From the NCBI RefSeq assembly GCF_007833355.1, contig NZ_CP020914.1:2962047-3026046 (forward strand): 64,000 bases of DNA, in the 5' to 3' direction. The notes under the pieces are model-generated. The model made no database searches, was not told where the DNA came from, and was given only the letters and a program-made list of their open reading frames with translations. Position 1 is the first letter of the stretch, and each line of letters begins with the position of its first letter. The stretch comes from Denitratisoma sp. DHT3 (GTDB lineage Bacteria > Pseudomonadota > Gammaproteobacteria > Burkholderiales > Rhodocyclaceae). Positions 5,502-14,196 of this stretch are shown in pieces. A program made the position numbers and the translations under genes.

Positions 5502-8500
5502 ATGGCAGGCATGCAGCGCCCCGGTCGTCCCGGTCACTGGCTCGGCTGCATTTTCGTCTCTCTTCTGTTGGGCCTCGGCGCGGCAGCCGTTGCCGCGCCC
5601 AAACCGCCGTCGACGCCATCGTCGTCCGGAACGGCGGGGGAGCCGGTGCTGCGCATCGAGACCGGCGCCCACCAGGCACTGATCACCAAGATCGGCGCCG
5701 ATGCGGCGGGGCGCTGGATCGTCACCGCGTCGGAGGACAAGACGGCGCGCATTTGGGAGGCCGCCACGGGCCGCCCGCTGGCGATATTGCGGCCGCCGAT
5801 CGGCGCGGAAGCCGCCGGCGCCCTCTACGCCGCCGCCATTTCACCCGATGGCCGCCAGGTCGCCCTGGGGGGGAATGCCAATCTCGACGGCCGTAACGCG
5901 CATGCCCTGTATCTGTTCGACCGGGCGACCGGCAACCTGCCGCCCAAGAGCACCCTGTCGGGCCTGGAAGCGCCCCTGACCCAGATCGCCTGGTCGCCGG
6001 ACAGCCAACTGCTGGCGATCGGACTGCGCCAGGAAGGGCTGCGCGTATTTCGCCGCAATCTGGGTTTCGTCGGCGCGGACCCCGAATACAACGAGGCCAT
6101 CTTCGGCGCCGATTTCTCGCGGGACGGGCGGCTGCTGACCGCCAGCCTGGATGGCGCGTTGCGTCTCTACGCGATCGGCAAGGGCGGGCTGGAACGGCAG
6201 GCCCGCCGCGCGGCGCCGGGCGGCCGGCCTTATGCCGTGGCGTTTTCCCCCGCCGGCAACCTGATCGCGGTGGGCTACCAGAATGCGCCGCGCGTCGACG
6301 TGCTGGACGCGACCAGCCTGGACCTGCTGTACAGCGCCGAGGTCCGTGGCGGCGGCAACCTGGGGCGGGTGGCCTGGTCCGCCGACGGCCAGGTGCTCTA
6401 CGCCGCCGGCAGCGCCAGCAGCGGCGGCCGGTTTCCGCTCTATGCCTTCGCCGACGCCGGCCGCGGGCGCGGCCGCGAGATCGGCAGCTTCGCCAACACC
6501 GTCACCGGTCTGGCGACGCTGGGCAGCGGAGTGATGGCCGCCAGCGCCGAGCCGTCCTGGGCCGCCTTCGACGCGAATGGCCTGTCGCGGCTCGGCGTCC
6601 GCGCGCAGACCGCGGATTTCCGCGATCTGGGGGAGAACTTCCGCATCGCCGCCGACGGCCATGCGCTGGTTTTCCCGATGACGGCCAACGCACAGCCCCT
6701 GGTGTTCGATCTGGAGCAGGGCAGCCTCAAGTCGCGTCCCGCGCCGGCGGACCTGTTGCCGCCACGGCTGCCCAAACGCGGCGGCGGCCCGACGGACTGG
6801 AAGAACTCCGCCGCGCCCAGACTCGACGGCCGCGTCCTGGCCTTGCGTCCCAACGAAATGTCGCGCAGCGCGGCGCTGGCGGCCGACAGCCGTTTCGTCC
6901 TCGGCACCGACTGGAACCTGCGCGCCTACGATGGCGGCGGCAATCCGCTCTGGGAACGGCGCACGCCCGCCGCGGCCTGGGCCGTCAACATCAGCGCCGA
7001 CAATCGCTGGGTGGTGGCGGGCCTGGGCGATGGAACCGTGCGCTGGTATCGCCTGAGCGACGGCCAGGAGCAACTGGCGCTGTTCGTCCACGCGGACCAG
7101 GAGCGTTGGATCGTCTGGTCGCCCAAAGGCTATTACGACACCTCGATCGGCGGGGAAAACCTGGTGGGCTGGCATCTGAACCGCGCCCCCAACCAGCGCG
7201 CCGACTTCTTCTCGGTCGGGCGCTTCCGCGAACGCTTCTATCAACCCGGCACGATCCAGAAGATCCTCGCCCTGGCCGACGAGGCGGAAGCGGAGCGGCA
7301 GACGCGGCTGGAACTCGCCGCCGTCGCCGCGATGAACGCCGAGCCGCCGGTTGCGCCGTCGGCGCCGATCAAATCCCGCAGCGAAGGCAAGGACCGCAGG
7401 GCGCCCGAGCCGGCGGCCGCGGCGCCGGCGAAAATCGTCGAAATCGTGCCGCCGGTCATCGAACTGCATTCCGACAGCCAGGTGGAGACCAGCGGCGACG
7501 TGGTGACGGTGCGCTACGCCGTGCGCACGCCGCAGGAGGCGCCGCTCAAGGATGTCAAGGTGCGCGTCAATGGCCGCCTGGACCGCAGCATCAAGCCCGT
7601 GGCGCAGCGTGCCGTGCAGGGGGAGGCGCCCGTGCAGGAGGTCCAGGTGCGGGTGCCTCCCGGCAAGGACGCCGAAATCCTGCTGATCGCCGAGAACCGC
7701 AACGCCAAGTCCGACCCGGTCAGCATCAAGGTGACGCGCAGCACGGCGCCGCCGCTGCCCGTGGCGCGCGACAAGGCCGACTACGACACCCTGTACATGC
7801 TGGTGGTGGCGGTCAACAAGTATCCCGGCCCCAACGAGCTGGTGAGCCCGGTCAAGGATGCGAACGCCTTCAAGGCGCAGATGGCGCGGATCGCCAATCC
7901 CCCGGCCGGCGTCCGCAGAATCTACAACCGCCTCGAATTCAAGCTGCTCACCGACGAGACCGCGACCCGCGAAAACATCCTCGAAGGCATGAACTGGCTC
8001 AAGTCCAACATGAAGGAAAAGGATGCCGGTGTCCTGTTCCTTTCCGGCCACGGCATCGCCCAGGACAAGTCCTACTACTACATCCCCTTCAAGCCGGGCG
8101 GCATGGCCAGCAAGGTGGCGGAATGGCTGCCGGGCGACCAGATCGTCAACACCTTGCAGAGCCTGCCCGGCCGCGCGATGTTCTTCCTCGACACCTGCTA
8201 CGCGGGGGCGCTCACCAACCAGGCGTCCAGCGCCACCGACATCATCAACAAGATCGACGACGAACGCGGCGTGATCATCTTCGCCTCCTCCACCGGCAAG
8301 GAGAAGTCCGGCGAGGATGACGAAAACGGTTTTTTCACCAAGGCACTGATCGAAGGTTTGCGCGGCGAAGCCGTCGACAAGAAGGACAACCTCGTCTATC
8401 CCACGCTGCTCAAACGCTATGTCACGCGGCGGGTCAAGGAACTGTCCGAGAATCAGCAACGGCCCTTCATCAGCGACCACGGGATCGACGAACCCATCGC

Positions 8501-8516
8501 CATTGTCATCAAATAG
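5502..8516 (+). CDS. WD40-repeat/caspase-like (peptidase C14) exported protein
   Basis: A 1004-residue protein. ATG 5502 is preferred over 5496 because CTGGAG ends 6 bp before it. A signal peptide (about 12-32, ending AAAVAA) is followed by a WD40-like beta-propeller (about 45-560) with repeated [ST]-x-D-x-[RS] units such as ISPDGRQVALGG and WSPDSQLLAIG. A linker with an Ig-like strand region follows (about 640-750), then a C-terminal caspase domain (about 760-1004). The catalytic dyad is intact: His 850 in LFLSGHG and Cys 899 in FFLDTCYAG. Export of a caspase-like enzyme fits the secreted character of the locus. Substrate unknown; proteolysis or partner sensing of the surface proteins is inference. 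Confidence 0.85.
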   Translation: MAGMQRPGRPGHWLGCIFVSLLLGLGAAAVAAPKPPSTPSSSGTAGEPVLRIETGAHQALITKIGADAAGRWIVTASEDKTARIWEAATGRPLAILRPPIGAEAAGALYAAAISPDGRQVALGGNANLDGRNAHALYLFDRATGNLPPKSTLSGLEAPLTQIAWSPDSQLLAIGLRQEGLRVFRRNLGFVGADPEYNEAIFGADFSRDGRLLTASLDGALRLYAIGKGGLERQARRAAPGGRPYAVAFSPAGNLIAVGYQNAPRVDVLDATSLDLLYSAEVRGGGNLGRVAWSADGQVLYAAGSASSGGRFPLYAFADAGRGRGREIGSFANTVTGLATLGSGVMAASAEPSWAAFDANGLSRLGVRAQTADFRDLGENFRIAADGHALVFPMTANAQPLVFDLEQGSLKSRPAPADLLPPRLPKRGGGPTDWKNSAAPRLDGRVLALRPNEMSRSAALAADSRFVLGTDWNLRAYDGGGNPLWERRTPAAAWAVNISADNRWVVAGLGDGTVRWYRLSDGQEQLALFVHADQERWIVWSPKGYYDTSIGGENLVGWHLNRAPNQRADFFSVGRFRERFYQPGTIQKILALADEAEAERQTRLELAAVAAMNAEPPVAPSAPIKSRSEGKDRRAPEPAAAAPAKIVEIVPPVIELHSDSQVETSGDVVTVRYAVRTPQEAPLKDVKVRVNGRLDRSIKPVAQRAVQGEAPVQEVQVRVPPGKDAEILLIAENRNAKSDPVSIKVTRSTAPPLPVARDKADYDTLYMLVVAVNKYPGPNELVSPVKDANAFKAQMARIANPPAGVRRIYNRLEFKLLTDETATRENILEGMNWLKSNMKEKDAGVLFLSGHGIAQDKSYYYIPFKPGGMASKVAEWLPGDQIVNTLQSLPGRAMFFLDTCYAGALTNQASSATDIINKIDDERGVIIFASSTGKEKSGEDDENGFFTKALIEGLRGEAVDKKDNLVYPTLLKRYVTRRVKELSENQQRPFISDHGIDEPIAIVIK

Positions 8517-8569
8517 CGCTCATGGAAACAAATTTTCTGCCCCTGAACATGAATACGCGCAGGACAGGA

Positions 8570-8648
8570 AAGGCCCGCCCCCTCCCAGCCTCCCCCTCTC
8601 CGGGGGAGGTGATGGTATCGGCTCGCTGCGCTCGTATGTTTGGCTTGC
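8570..8648 (+). repeat. Partial copy of a dispersed GC-rich repeat
   Basis: A hairpin (CCTCCCCC at 8589-8596 against GGGGGAGG at 8602-8609) is followed by GGCTCGCTGCGCTCG and TGTTTGG. The same order of elements occurs at 9383-9520 and, inverted, at 12430-12575, so this is a short member of a dispersed family. It lies between the caspase-like gene and the lipoprotein gene. Confidence 0.6.
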
Positions 8649-8696
8649 CGTTTCAATTCGCAATTTCACGTTAACCACTCGCAAAGGGAGATGAAT

Positions 8697-9371
8697 ATGA
8701 ACGCCAAGCTCGTGCAACGCCCCATCGCCGCCGCCGTTGCGGCCGCCCTGCTGGTTTCCGCCTGTGTAACCAACCCGGATGGCTCGATCAAGATGGACGA
8801 TCGCGCCAAGGGCGCCCTGATCGGCGCCGTGGCCGGCTGCGCGCTGGCCAGCGCGTCGGGCAGCGATTGCGCCAAGGGGGCGGTGGTCGGCGCCGCGGTC
8901 GGTTTCCTGGTGGGCTGGTATTTCGAATCCAAGAAGGTGGCGGACGCCAAGCAGGTCAACGCCGAGTACCAGAAACAGAAGGTGGCGATCCCCAAGAAGG
9001 AGATCACGCCGGTTGCCTTCTCCAGCAAGGTCACCCAGGCCAAGCCGGATGCCAAGGGCGATCAGGAGGTGCAGATCACGTCCAGCACCGACCTGATCGG
9101 CTATGGCGACAAGGTGCCGGAAGTCCAGCAGAAATATGCGATCTACGACGAGAACAACAAGCTGGTGGAGGAGAAGATCGAGAAGCTGACGGCGGTCGAC
9201 GGCGCCGGCCGCTACCAGACCAACTCCAAGTTCACCAAGCCGGCGAATGCCAAGGGCAAGAACTACACGGTGAAGACGGCCCTGATCGCCAACAACAAGA
9301 CCTACAAGGAAAACAGCTACAAGGTGTCCTTCCAGGACGGCGGCGCCGTCATGCTGGCGTCGGTGCGCTGA
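8697..9371 (+). CDS. Glycine-zipper lipoprotein, function unknown
   Basis: A 224-residue protein. ATG 8697 is chosen over 8691 because AAAGGGAG ends 6 bp upstream. The signal sequence ends in LVSAC (Cys about 21), a good lipobox. Residues about 38-75 form a glycine-zipper pair of hydrophobic segments (GALIGAVAGCALAS, GAVVGAAVGFLVGWYF) of the type that inserts into or traverses the outer membrane. The C-terminal 140 residues are soluble, Lys-rich and probably beta-structured (QEVQITSSTDLIGYGDKVPE). It may be a surface or outer-membrane partner in the same system. Confidence 0.75.
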   Translation: MNAKLVQRPIAAAVAAALLVSACVTNPDGSIKMDDRAKGALIGAVAGCALASASGSDCAKGAVVGAAVGFLVGWYFESKKVADAKQVNAEYQKQKVAIPKKEITPVAFSSKVTQAKPDAKGDQEVQITSSTDLIGYGDKVPEVQQKYAIYDENNKLVEEKIEKLTAVDGAGRYQTNSKFTKPANAKGKNYTVKTALIANNKTYKENSYKVSFQDGGAVMLASVR

Positions 9372-9382
9372 TAGAACGCTCG

Positions 9383-9520
9383 CCCCCCTTCGCCCCCTCC
9401 GGGGGGGGCGATATGGCTCGCTGCGCTCGGGTGTTTGGGGGAGCGCTGTGGGGGCACCGATGCGTTGCGGCTTCGCCGCGTGCCGCTTTTCCTTGCGGCG
9501 GCGCGGCGGAAAAGCTTCGT
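9383..9520 (+). repeat. Dispersed GC-rich repeat, copy A
   Basis: About 135 bp between the convergent lipoprotein and cyclase genes. It begins with a C-run/G-run hairpin, then GGCTCGCTGCGCTCGGGTG, then the phrase GATGCGTTGCGGCTTCGCCG, and ends GGCGGAAAAGC. The reverse complement of 12430-12575 has the same order and is very similar by eye (about four in five bases). It is non-coding, and a role as a bidirectional terminator or REP-like element is possible. Confidence 0.7.
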
Positions 9521-9622
9521 CGGGGCCGGGGTGAGGGGGGCGGGCATGGCCCGCTCCTGCGCGACGAGAAGGATTTTCGCCGTGCCCGCCGTGGTTTGCG
9601 GTCCGGCGGAAAAGTTCGTCTT

Positions 9623-11518
9623 TCAGGCCAATCCCTGGATCGCGCAGGCCGCGACCGTCTGGGCGCGGCCTTTCACTTGCAGCGAATGGCGCGCACCCAC
9701 CCGCGCGATTCCGCCCGCCGCATCCACCGTCGCCTGGCTGGCGAGGATCGGCGCGCCGACTTCCTTGGTCATGCCTTCCAGGCGCGACGCGGTATTGACG
9801 GTGTCGCCGATCGCCGTGTATTCCATGCGGCTGCTGGCGCCGATGTTGCCGACCACGGCGTCTCCGGTGTGGATGCCGATGCCGATCTCGAATGGAGGCA
9901 GATCGCGGCCGGCGAAACGGCGCTCCATCCAGTGGCGGAAGTCCACGGCCACCTGGTGCAGCGCCACGGCGGCCCGCAGCGCCCGCGCCGCGTGGTCGTC
10001 CTGGCGCAGGGGGGCGCCGAATTCGGCCATGATGGCGTCGCCGATGAACTTGTCGATGGTGGCGCCTTCCTTCAGCAGGACCGCGCAGGCCCGTTCGAAG
10101 TAGGTGTTGAGCATCTCCACCACTTCCTTCGGGCTCAGCTTTTCCGACATCGTGGTGAAGTTGCGGATGTCGGAGAACAGCACGGTGACCCGTGTCGCCT
10201 GGCCGCCCAGTTCCGGCAGATCGGGAGACGCCAGCAAGGCCGTCAGCACCTGCGGCGACACGTAGCGCCCGAACAGGGCGTTCAGGTAGGAGCGCTCGCG
10301 TTCCTCGCGCGTCAGGCGCAGCAGGAACAGGGCGCCCAGCACGATGCCGATGCCGATGTGGAGATGCGCCAGCGGAAACAGCAGCATCCGGCCGTGAAGC
10401 CAGTAGGCGATCGCGGCCAGACCCAGGGCCAGCGCGGCGCCCAATGCCAGGGTCCGGGTCATCGGCAGGCGCATGCCCCAGAAGGCGAGCAGGCCGAAGG
10501 TGGCGGCGAACGCCAGCAGACGCAGCGCGGAAGGCAAGGGGTCGATGAAATGCCCGCCGAGCAGGGTCTCGACCGCGGACGCCTGGATCTCCGGCCCCGA
10601 CATCAGCGCATTGGCCTGGCTCAGCGTGGTCGAGTAGGGCGTCGGATGCACGTCGTTCATGCCGGCATAGCCGGCGCCGACGACCACGACCTTGCCGGCC
10701 AGGGCGCGCACGGCCGGGTCGCGTTCCGCGCCGGGGGCCAGCAGCCGCTGGAAGGAGAGCGCGGCAATGCTGCCGGGGGGGCCGGCAAAGGCGATGGGCC
10801 AGGCGCCGTCCGCCGCGATGTCGCGGCCGCCGAAGCGCCAGCGATCGGCGTCCGGATTCTGGCCGGTATGGCGGATCGCCGCCAGCAGCGCCAGGGTGAG
10901 ATGGGGCAGCCCGGCGATCCGGTGGGGCGTCCCCGTCATGGCGAAGCGCCGCACCACGCCGTCGCTGTCGGCCTCCAGATTGGTCAGGCCGACATGAGGG
11001 CTGAGCGCGTAATCCGGCAGGGAGAGCAGATAGTCCGGGCTGGGCAGCACGTAGTCGCCTTCCTTGCTGCCGTCGCCGATGCGGAATGCGGCCAGCAGGA
11101 CGTTGCCCTGGTTGAGCTGGCGCCGGAAAGGCCGGTCGTAGCTGCGGGTGGCCTCATCGGGGGCCAGCCCCAGTTTTCCGATCCAGCGCTCGGGGCTGCC
11201 GCTGAACAGAAAGTCGAGCACGAGGGTCCTGGCGCCGACCGCCTGCAACGTTGCCAGCGCGCGGGCGAAATGCGGCGTCCAGAAGGCCAGCGGCTCGTCG
11301 GGCAGGGCCGCCAGCGTCGGATCGTCGATCATCACCAGGGCCACGTGCCGGGCCTCGCGGCGCTGGCCGGCGAGGCGATGCCAGACGTCGGTGTAGAAGG
11401 ACTCGGCGCCGGCCACGATCTTGCTGCGATACAGCGATTCGCTGGCGACGCAGGCCAGGAGGGCGGCGCCGAGCGCCAATAGCCAGGTTTTGGTGGTCAG
11501 ACGACGCATCGGAGTCAC
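9623..11518 (-). CDS. CHASE2-domain class III adenylate/guanylate cyclase
   Basis: A 631-residue membrane protein with one N-terminal transmembrane segment (about 11-28), a periplasmic CHASE2 sensor (about 35-335), three transmembrane segments (about 345-420) and a cytoplasmic class III cyclase domain (about 440-625). Both metal-binding Asp are present (VLFSDIRNF, KFIGDAIM), as are the transition-state Asn and Arg in IGDTVNTASRLE. Lys in TIDKFIGD favours ATP as substrate, but I cannot settle AMP against GMP. It converges on the surface locus and probably reads an envelope signal. A second possible start is the ATG three codons later. Confidence 0.9.
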   Translation of the reverse strand: MTPMRRLTTKTWLLALGAALLACVASESLYRSKIVAGAESFYTDVWHRLAGQRREARHVALVMIDDPTLAALPDEPLAFWTPHFARALATLQAVGARTLVLDFLFSGSPERWIGKLGLAPDEATRSYDRPFRRQLNQGNVLLAAFRIGDGSKEGDYVLPSPDYLLSLPDYALSPHVGLTNLEADSDGVVRRFAMTGTPHRIAGLPHLTLALLAAIRHTGQNPDADRWRFGGRDIAADGAWPIAFAGPPGSIAALSFQRLLAPGAERDPAVRALAGKVVVVGAGYAGMNDVHPTPYSTTLSQANALMSGPEIQASAVETLLGGHFIDPLPSALRLLAFAATFGLLAFWGMRLPMTRTLALGAALALGLAAIAYWLHGRMLLFPLAHLHIGIGIVLGALFLLRLTREERERSYLNALFGRYVSPQVLTALLASPDLPELGGQATRVTVLFSDIRNFTTMSEKLSPKEVVEMLNTYFERACAVLLKEGATIDKFIGDAIMAEFGAPLRQDDHAARALRAAVALHQVAVDFRHWMERRFAGRDLPPFEIGIGIHTGDAVVGNIGASSRMEYTAIGDTVNTASRLEGMTKEVGAPILASQATVDAAGGIARVGARHSLQVKGRAQTVAACAIQGLA

Positions 11519-11533
11519 TTCATGGTAGCTACG

Positions 11534-11662
11534 TTATTGTTTCCTGAGTGAATACAATCGGAGCGCAAAAATACAGGTTGTGAATGAAGACCCAGTCACT
11601 GTCTGATGCTACATTTTCAGCATTCAATGAAGATGCTTTATTGTTTCCTTCTAGGAAACAAT
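11534..11662. promoter_or_regulatory. Paired TTATTGTTTCCT elements upstream of the cyclase gene
   Basis: The 12-mer TTATTGTTTCCT occurs at 11534-11545 and again, exactly, at 11638-11649, in an AT-rich stretch unlike its GC-rich surroundings. The second copy forms a perfect palindrome with 10-bp arms (ATTGTTTCCT, spacer TCT, AGGAAACAAT) at 11640-11662. The first copy is only 16 bp upstream of the cyclase start. This looks like a pair of operator sites for an unknown regulator; the palindrome alone could also be a transcript end for the methyltransferase gene. Confidence 0.5.
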
Positions 11663-11681
11663 TGCTGGCGTAATGGCGCAA

Positions 11682-12302
11682 TCAAACCGGGAAGGCCATG
11701 CCGGTGCGCATATAGCCGGCGATGCGTGGCGTGCGCTCGGCGTAGCCGGCACTGCTCTCGCCGATGCGAAAACCGCTCGCCTGAAGCAGTTGCGGTATGT
11801 CCCGGTTCAGATGGCAGCCGCCGAAAACGCGGTGCCAGAGCGGGTCGATGCGATCCTGCCAGCGCTGCACCGAGCGGTCCGGCGAGCGCCCGTGTTCCGC
11901 GAACAGCAGCCGGCCGTCGGGCTTGAGGACGCGCCGCATCTGCGCCAGCGCGGCGTCCACGTCGGGGATGGTGCACAGGGCGAAGGTCACCACCACGGTG
12001 TCCACGCTGGCGTCCGGCAGGGGCAGATCCTCGGCGCCGGTCTGGATCAGCTCCACGGCGAAGGGCAGATCGTTCACTCGCTGCCGGGCCAGCTTGAGCA
12101 GGGCCGCGCCCGGATCGATGCCGGTCAGGTGTTCGATCCGTCCGCGATCGTAGAAGGGCAGATTGTGGCCGGAGCCCACGCCGATCTCCAGCACCCGGCC
12201 GTGCGCGCGGGGCACGACGGCGGCACGCCGCTCGCGAATCACGCCCTGGTTGCAACCCCAGTCGATCAGGCGCGGCAAGATTCGGTTCTCGTAGAACGAC
12301 AT
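11682..12302 (-). CDS. Class I SAM-dependent methyltransferase
   Basis: A 206-residue protein with a Rossmann-type methyltransferase fold. The SAM-binding motif I is VLEIGVGSGHN (about 37-47), the acidic loop is TGIDPGAALL, motif II is DTVVVTFALCTIPD, and the post-motif is RRVLKPDGRLLFAEHG. This resembles the Methyltransf_11 family that includes small-molecule, phospholipid and quinone methyltransferases; the substrate cannot be read from the sequence. It stands alone between the cyclase promoter region and a dispersed repeat. The start ATG is preceded by GGAGATCGCC. Confidence 0.8.
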   Translation of the reverse strand: MSFYENRILPRLIDWGCNQGVIRERRAAVVPRAHGRVLEIGVGSGHNLPFYDRGRIEHLTGIDPGAALLKLARQRVNDLPFAVELIQTGAEDLPLPDASVDTVVVTFALCTIPDVDAALAQMRRVLKPDGRLLFAEHGRSPDRSVQRWQDRIDPLWHRVFGGCHLNRDIPQLLQASGFRIGESSAGYAERTPRIAGYMRTGMAFPV

Positions 12303-12429
12303 GGCGATCTCCTCAACGTGTGTCAGTCGCTTTTCCGCCGCAACCCCTCGGCGCCGCCGCGAAGTATCCCAAAATCACGGCGACACGGCGTGCCCGCTCC
12401 TACGGAGTTTATTGCGTCTGGCCGCTTTC

Positions 12430-12575
12430 GACAGGGCTTTTCCGCCGGGCCGTCCCAAGGGAAAGCGGCACGCGGCGAAGCCGCAACGCATCGGTGCCGC
12501 CACGAAGCTCCCCCCAAACATCCGAGCGCGGCGAGCCGTATCGAACCCCCCGGAGGGGGCGAAGGGGGGCGAGCC
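12430..12575 (-). repeat. Dispersed GC-rich repeat, copy B (inverted)
   Basis: This is the inverted counterpart of 9383-9520. Reading the minus strand gives, in order, the C-run/G-run hairpin, GGCTCGCCGCGCTCGGATG, GATGCGTTGCGGCTTCGCCG and GGCGGAAAAGC. It ends 8 bp beyond the ilvA stop codon and may act as that gene's transcript end. Confidence 0.7.
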
Positions 12576-12583
12576 ATGAAAGA

Positions 12584-14095
12584 TCAGCCCAGAAACAGTT
12601 TGTAGGCCGGATTGCGGCTCTCGTCCCAGTACTGATAACCCAGAGTCTTGAGAAAGCCCTTGAACTCCTTCATCTCGGCGCGCGGCACCTGCATGCCCAC
12701 CAGCACCCGGCCGTAGTCGGCGCCGTGGTTGCGGTAGTGGAACAGGGAAATGTTCCAGCCCCGGCTCATGTGGTCGAGGAAATTCAGCAGCGCCCCGGGC
12801 CGTTCGGGGAATTCGAAGCGGTAGAGCAGTTCGTCGTCGAGGGCCGGGGCGTGGCCGCCCACCATGTGCCGCACGTGCAGCTTGGCCATCTCGTCGTCGG
12901 TCAGGTCGAGGGCCGGCAGCTTGTGGCGGCGCAGGCTGTCCACCAGCTTCAGGGACTCGGCGCGGCTCGCCACCTGCACGCCGACGAAGACATGGGCCGC
13001 CGTGGCGCTGGAATAGCGGTAGTTGAATTCGGTGATGGCATGGCGGCCGATCAGGCTGCAAAAGCGCTTGAAGCTGCCGGGCTGTTCCGGGATGGTCACC
13101 GCCAGCACGGCTTCGCGCTGCTCGCCCACCTCGGCGCGTTCGGCGACGAAGCGCAGGCGGTCGAAGTTGGTGTTGGCGCCGGAGGCGATCGCCACCAGGG
13201 TCTTGCCCTTGAGCCGGTTCTTCTTCGCGTAGACCTTGGCGCCGGCGATGGCCAGCGCGCCGGCCGGCTCCAGGATGGAGCGGGTGTCCTCGAACACGTC
13301 CTTGATCGCCGCGCAGATGGCGTCGGTATCCACCAGGACGATGCCGTCGAGCAATTCGCGGCAGAGGCGGAACGTTTCCTCGCCGACGAACTTCACCGCC
13401 GTGCCGTCGGCGAACAGGCCCACCTGGTCCAGCCGTATCCGCCGCCCGGCCCTGATCGAGCGCGCCATGGCGTCGGCGTCGACCGTTTCCACGCCGATCA
13501 CCTTGGTCTGCGGCCGCAGGCGCTTGACGTAGGCGGCGATGCCGGCGGCCAGCCCGCCGCCGCCGATCGGCACGAACACCGCGTCGATCGGCTCCGGATG
13601 CTGACGCAGGATTTCCATGCCGACCGTGCCCTGGCCGGCGATCACCTCGGGGTCGTCGTAGGGGTGGACGAAAGTCAGCCCCGCCTTCTTCTCCAGCACC
13701 TTGGCGTGGGTGAAGGCTTCGTCGAAGGACTCGCCGGCCAGCACCACCTCGCCGCCCCGCTTGCGCACCGCGTCCACCTTGATCTGCGGCGTGGTGGTGG
13801 GCATCACGATCACCGCCCGGCAGTTCATGCGCTGTCCGGCCAGCGCGACGCCCTGGGCGTGGTTGCCGGCCGAGGCGCAGATCACGCCGCGCTTGCGCTG
13901 GGCCGGCGTCAGGTGCGCCATCTTGTTGTAGGCGCCGCGCAGCTTGAAGGAGAACACCGGCTGCATGTCTTCGCGTTTCAGCAGGATGCGGTTCTGCGTT
14001 CGCGCCGAAAGATTGGCCGCCGGCTCCAGCGGCGATTCGACGGCGACGTCATAGACGCGGGCGTTCAGGATGCGTTCGAGATAATCGGGATACAT
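12584..14095 (-). CDS. ilvA: Threonine ammonia-lyase, biosynthetic
   Basis: 503 residues, the normal length of the long biosynthetic form. It deaminates threonine to 2-oxobutanoate, the first step to isoleucine. The PLP lysine sits in FSFKLRGAYNK (about 55), the phosphate loop is SAGNHAQGVAL, and another glycine-rich strand is VPIGGGGLAAGI. The C-terminal 170 residues contain two ACT-like regulatory segments (AVLAVTIPEQPGSFKRF; RFEFPERPGALLNFL), the site of isoleucine feedback in this family. The start is MYPDYLERI at 14095; the frame is open further upstream but without a better start. Confidence 0.95.
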   Translation of the reverse strand: MYPDYLERILNARVYDVAVESPLEPAANLSARTQNRILLKREDMQPVFSFKLRGAYNKMAHLTPAQRKRGVICASAGNHAQGVALAGQRMNCRAVIVMPTTTPQIKVDAVRKRGGEVVLAGESFDEAFTHAKVLEKKAGLTFVHPYDDPEVIAGQGTVGMEILRQHPEPIDAVFVPIGGGGLAAGIAAYVKRLRPQTKVIGVETVDADAMARSIRAGRRIRLDQVGLFADGTAVKFVGEETFRLCRELLDGIVLVDTDAICAAIKDVFEDTRSILEPAGALAIAGAKVYAKKNRLKGKTLVAIASGANTNFDRLRFVAERAEVGEQREAVLAVTIPEQPGSFKRFCSLIGRHAITEFNYRYSSATAAHVFVGVQVASRAESLKLVDSLRRHKLPALDLTDDEMAKLHVRHMVGGHAPALDDELLYRFEFPERPGALLNFLDHMSRGWNISLFHYRNHGADYGRVLVGMQVPRAEMKEFKGFLKTLGYQYWDESRNPAYKLFLG

Positions 14096-14196
14096 GGGGG
14101 AAAACGGGCAGGAAAGTGGGGAAAATGTAGCATAGGAGCGCATTGGCCTAGCGCTCGATTTACCCGATTTACCCGATTCACCATTCGCCCGCCATC

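Noticed and set aside
5841..8480. Very long open frame antisense to the WD40/caspase-like gene
   Set aside because: Composition and lack of any domain mark it as a shadow of GC-rich codon use; the same applies to long antisense frames over the cyclase (8867-11482), glyS (25955-28183), the siderophore receptor (31807-33834) and ffh (52062-53801).
12584..14196. Riboswitch or leader attenuator upstream of ilvA
   Set aside because: The 100-bp divergent gap shows only short repeats (TTTACCCGA twice) and no branched-chain leader peptide or aptamer-like structure.
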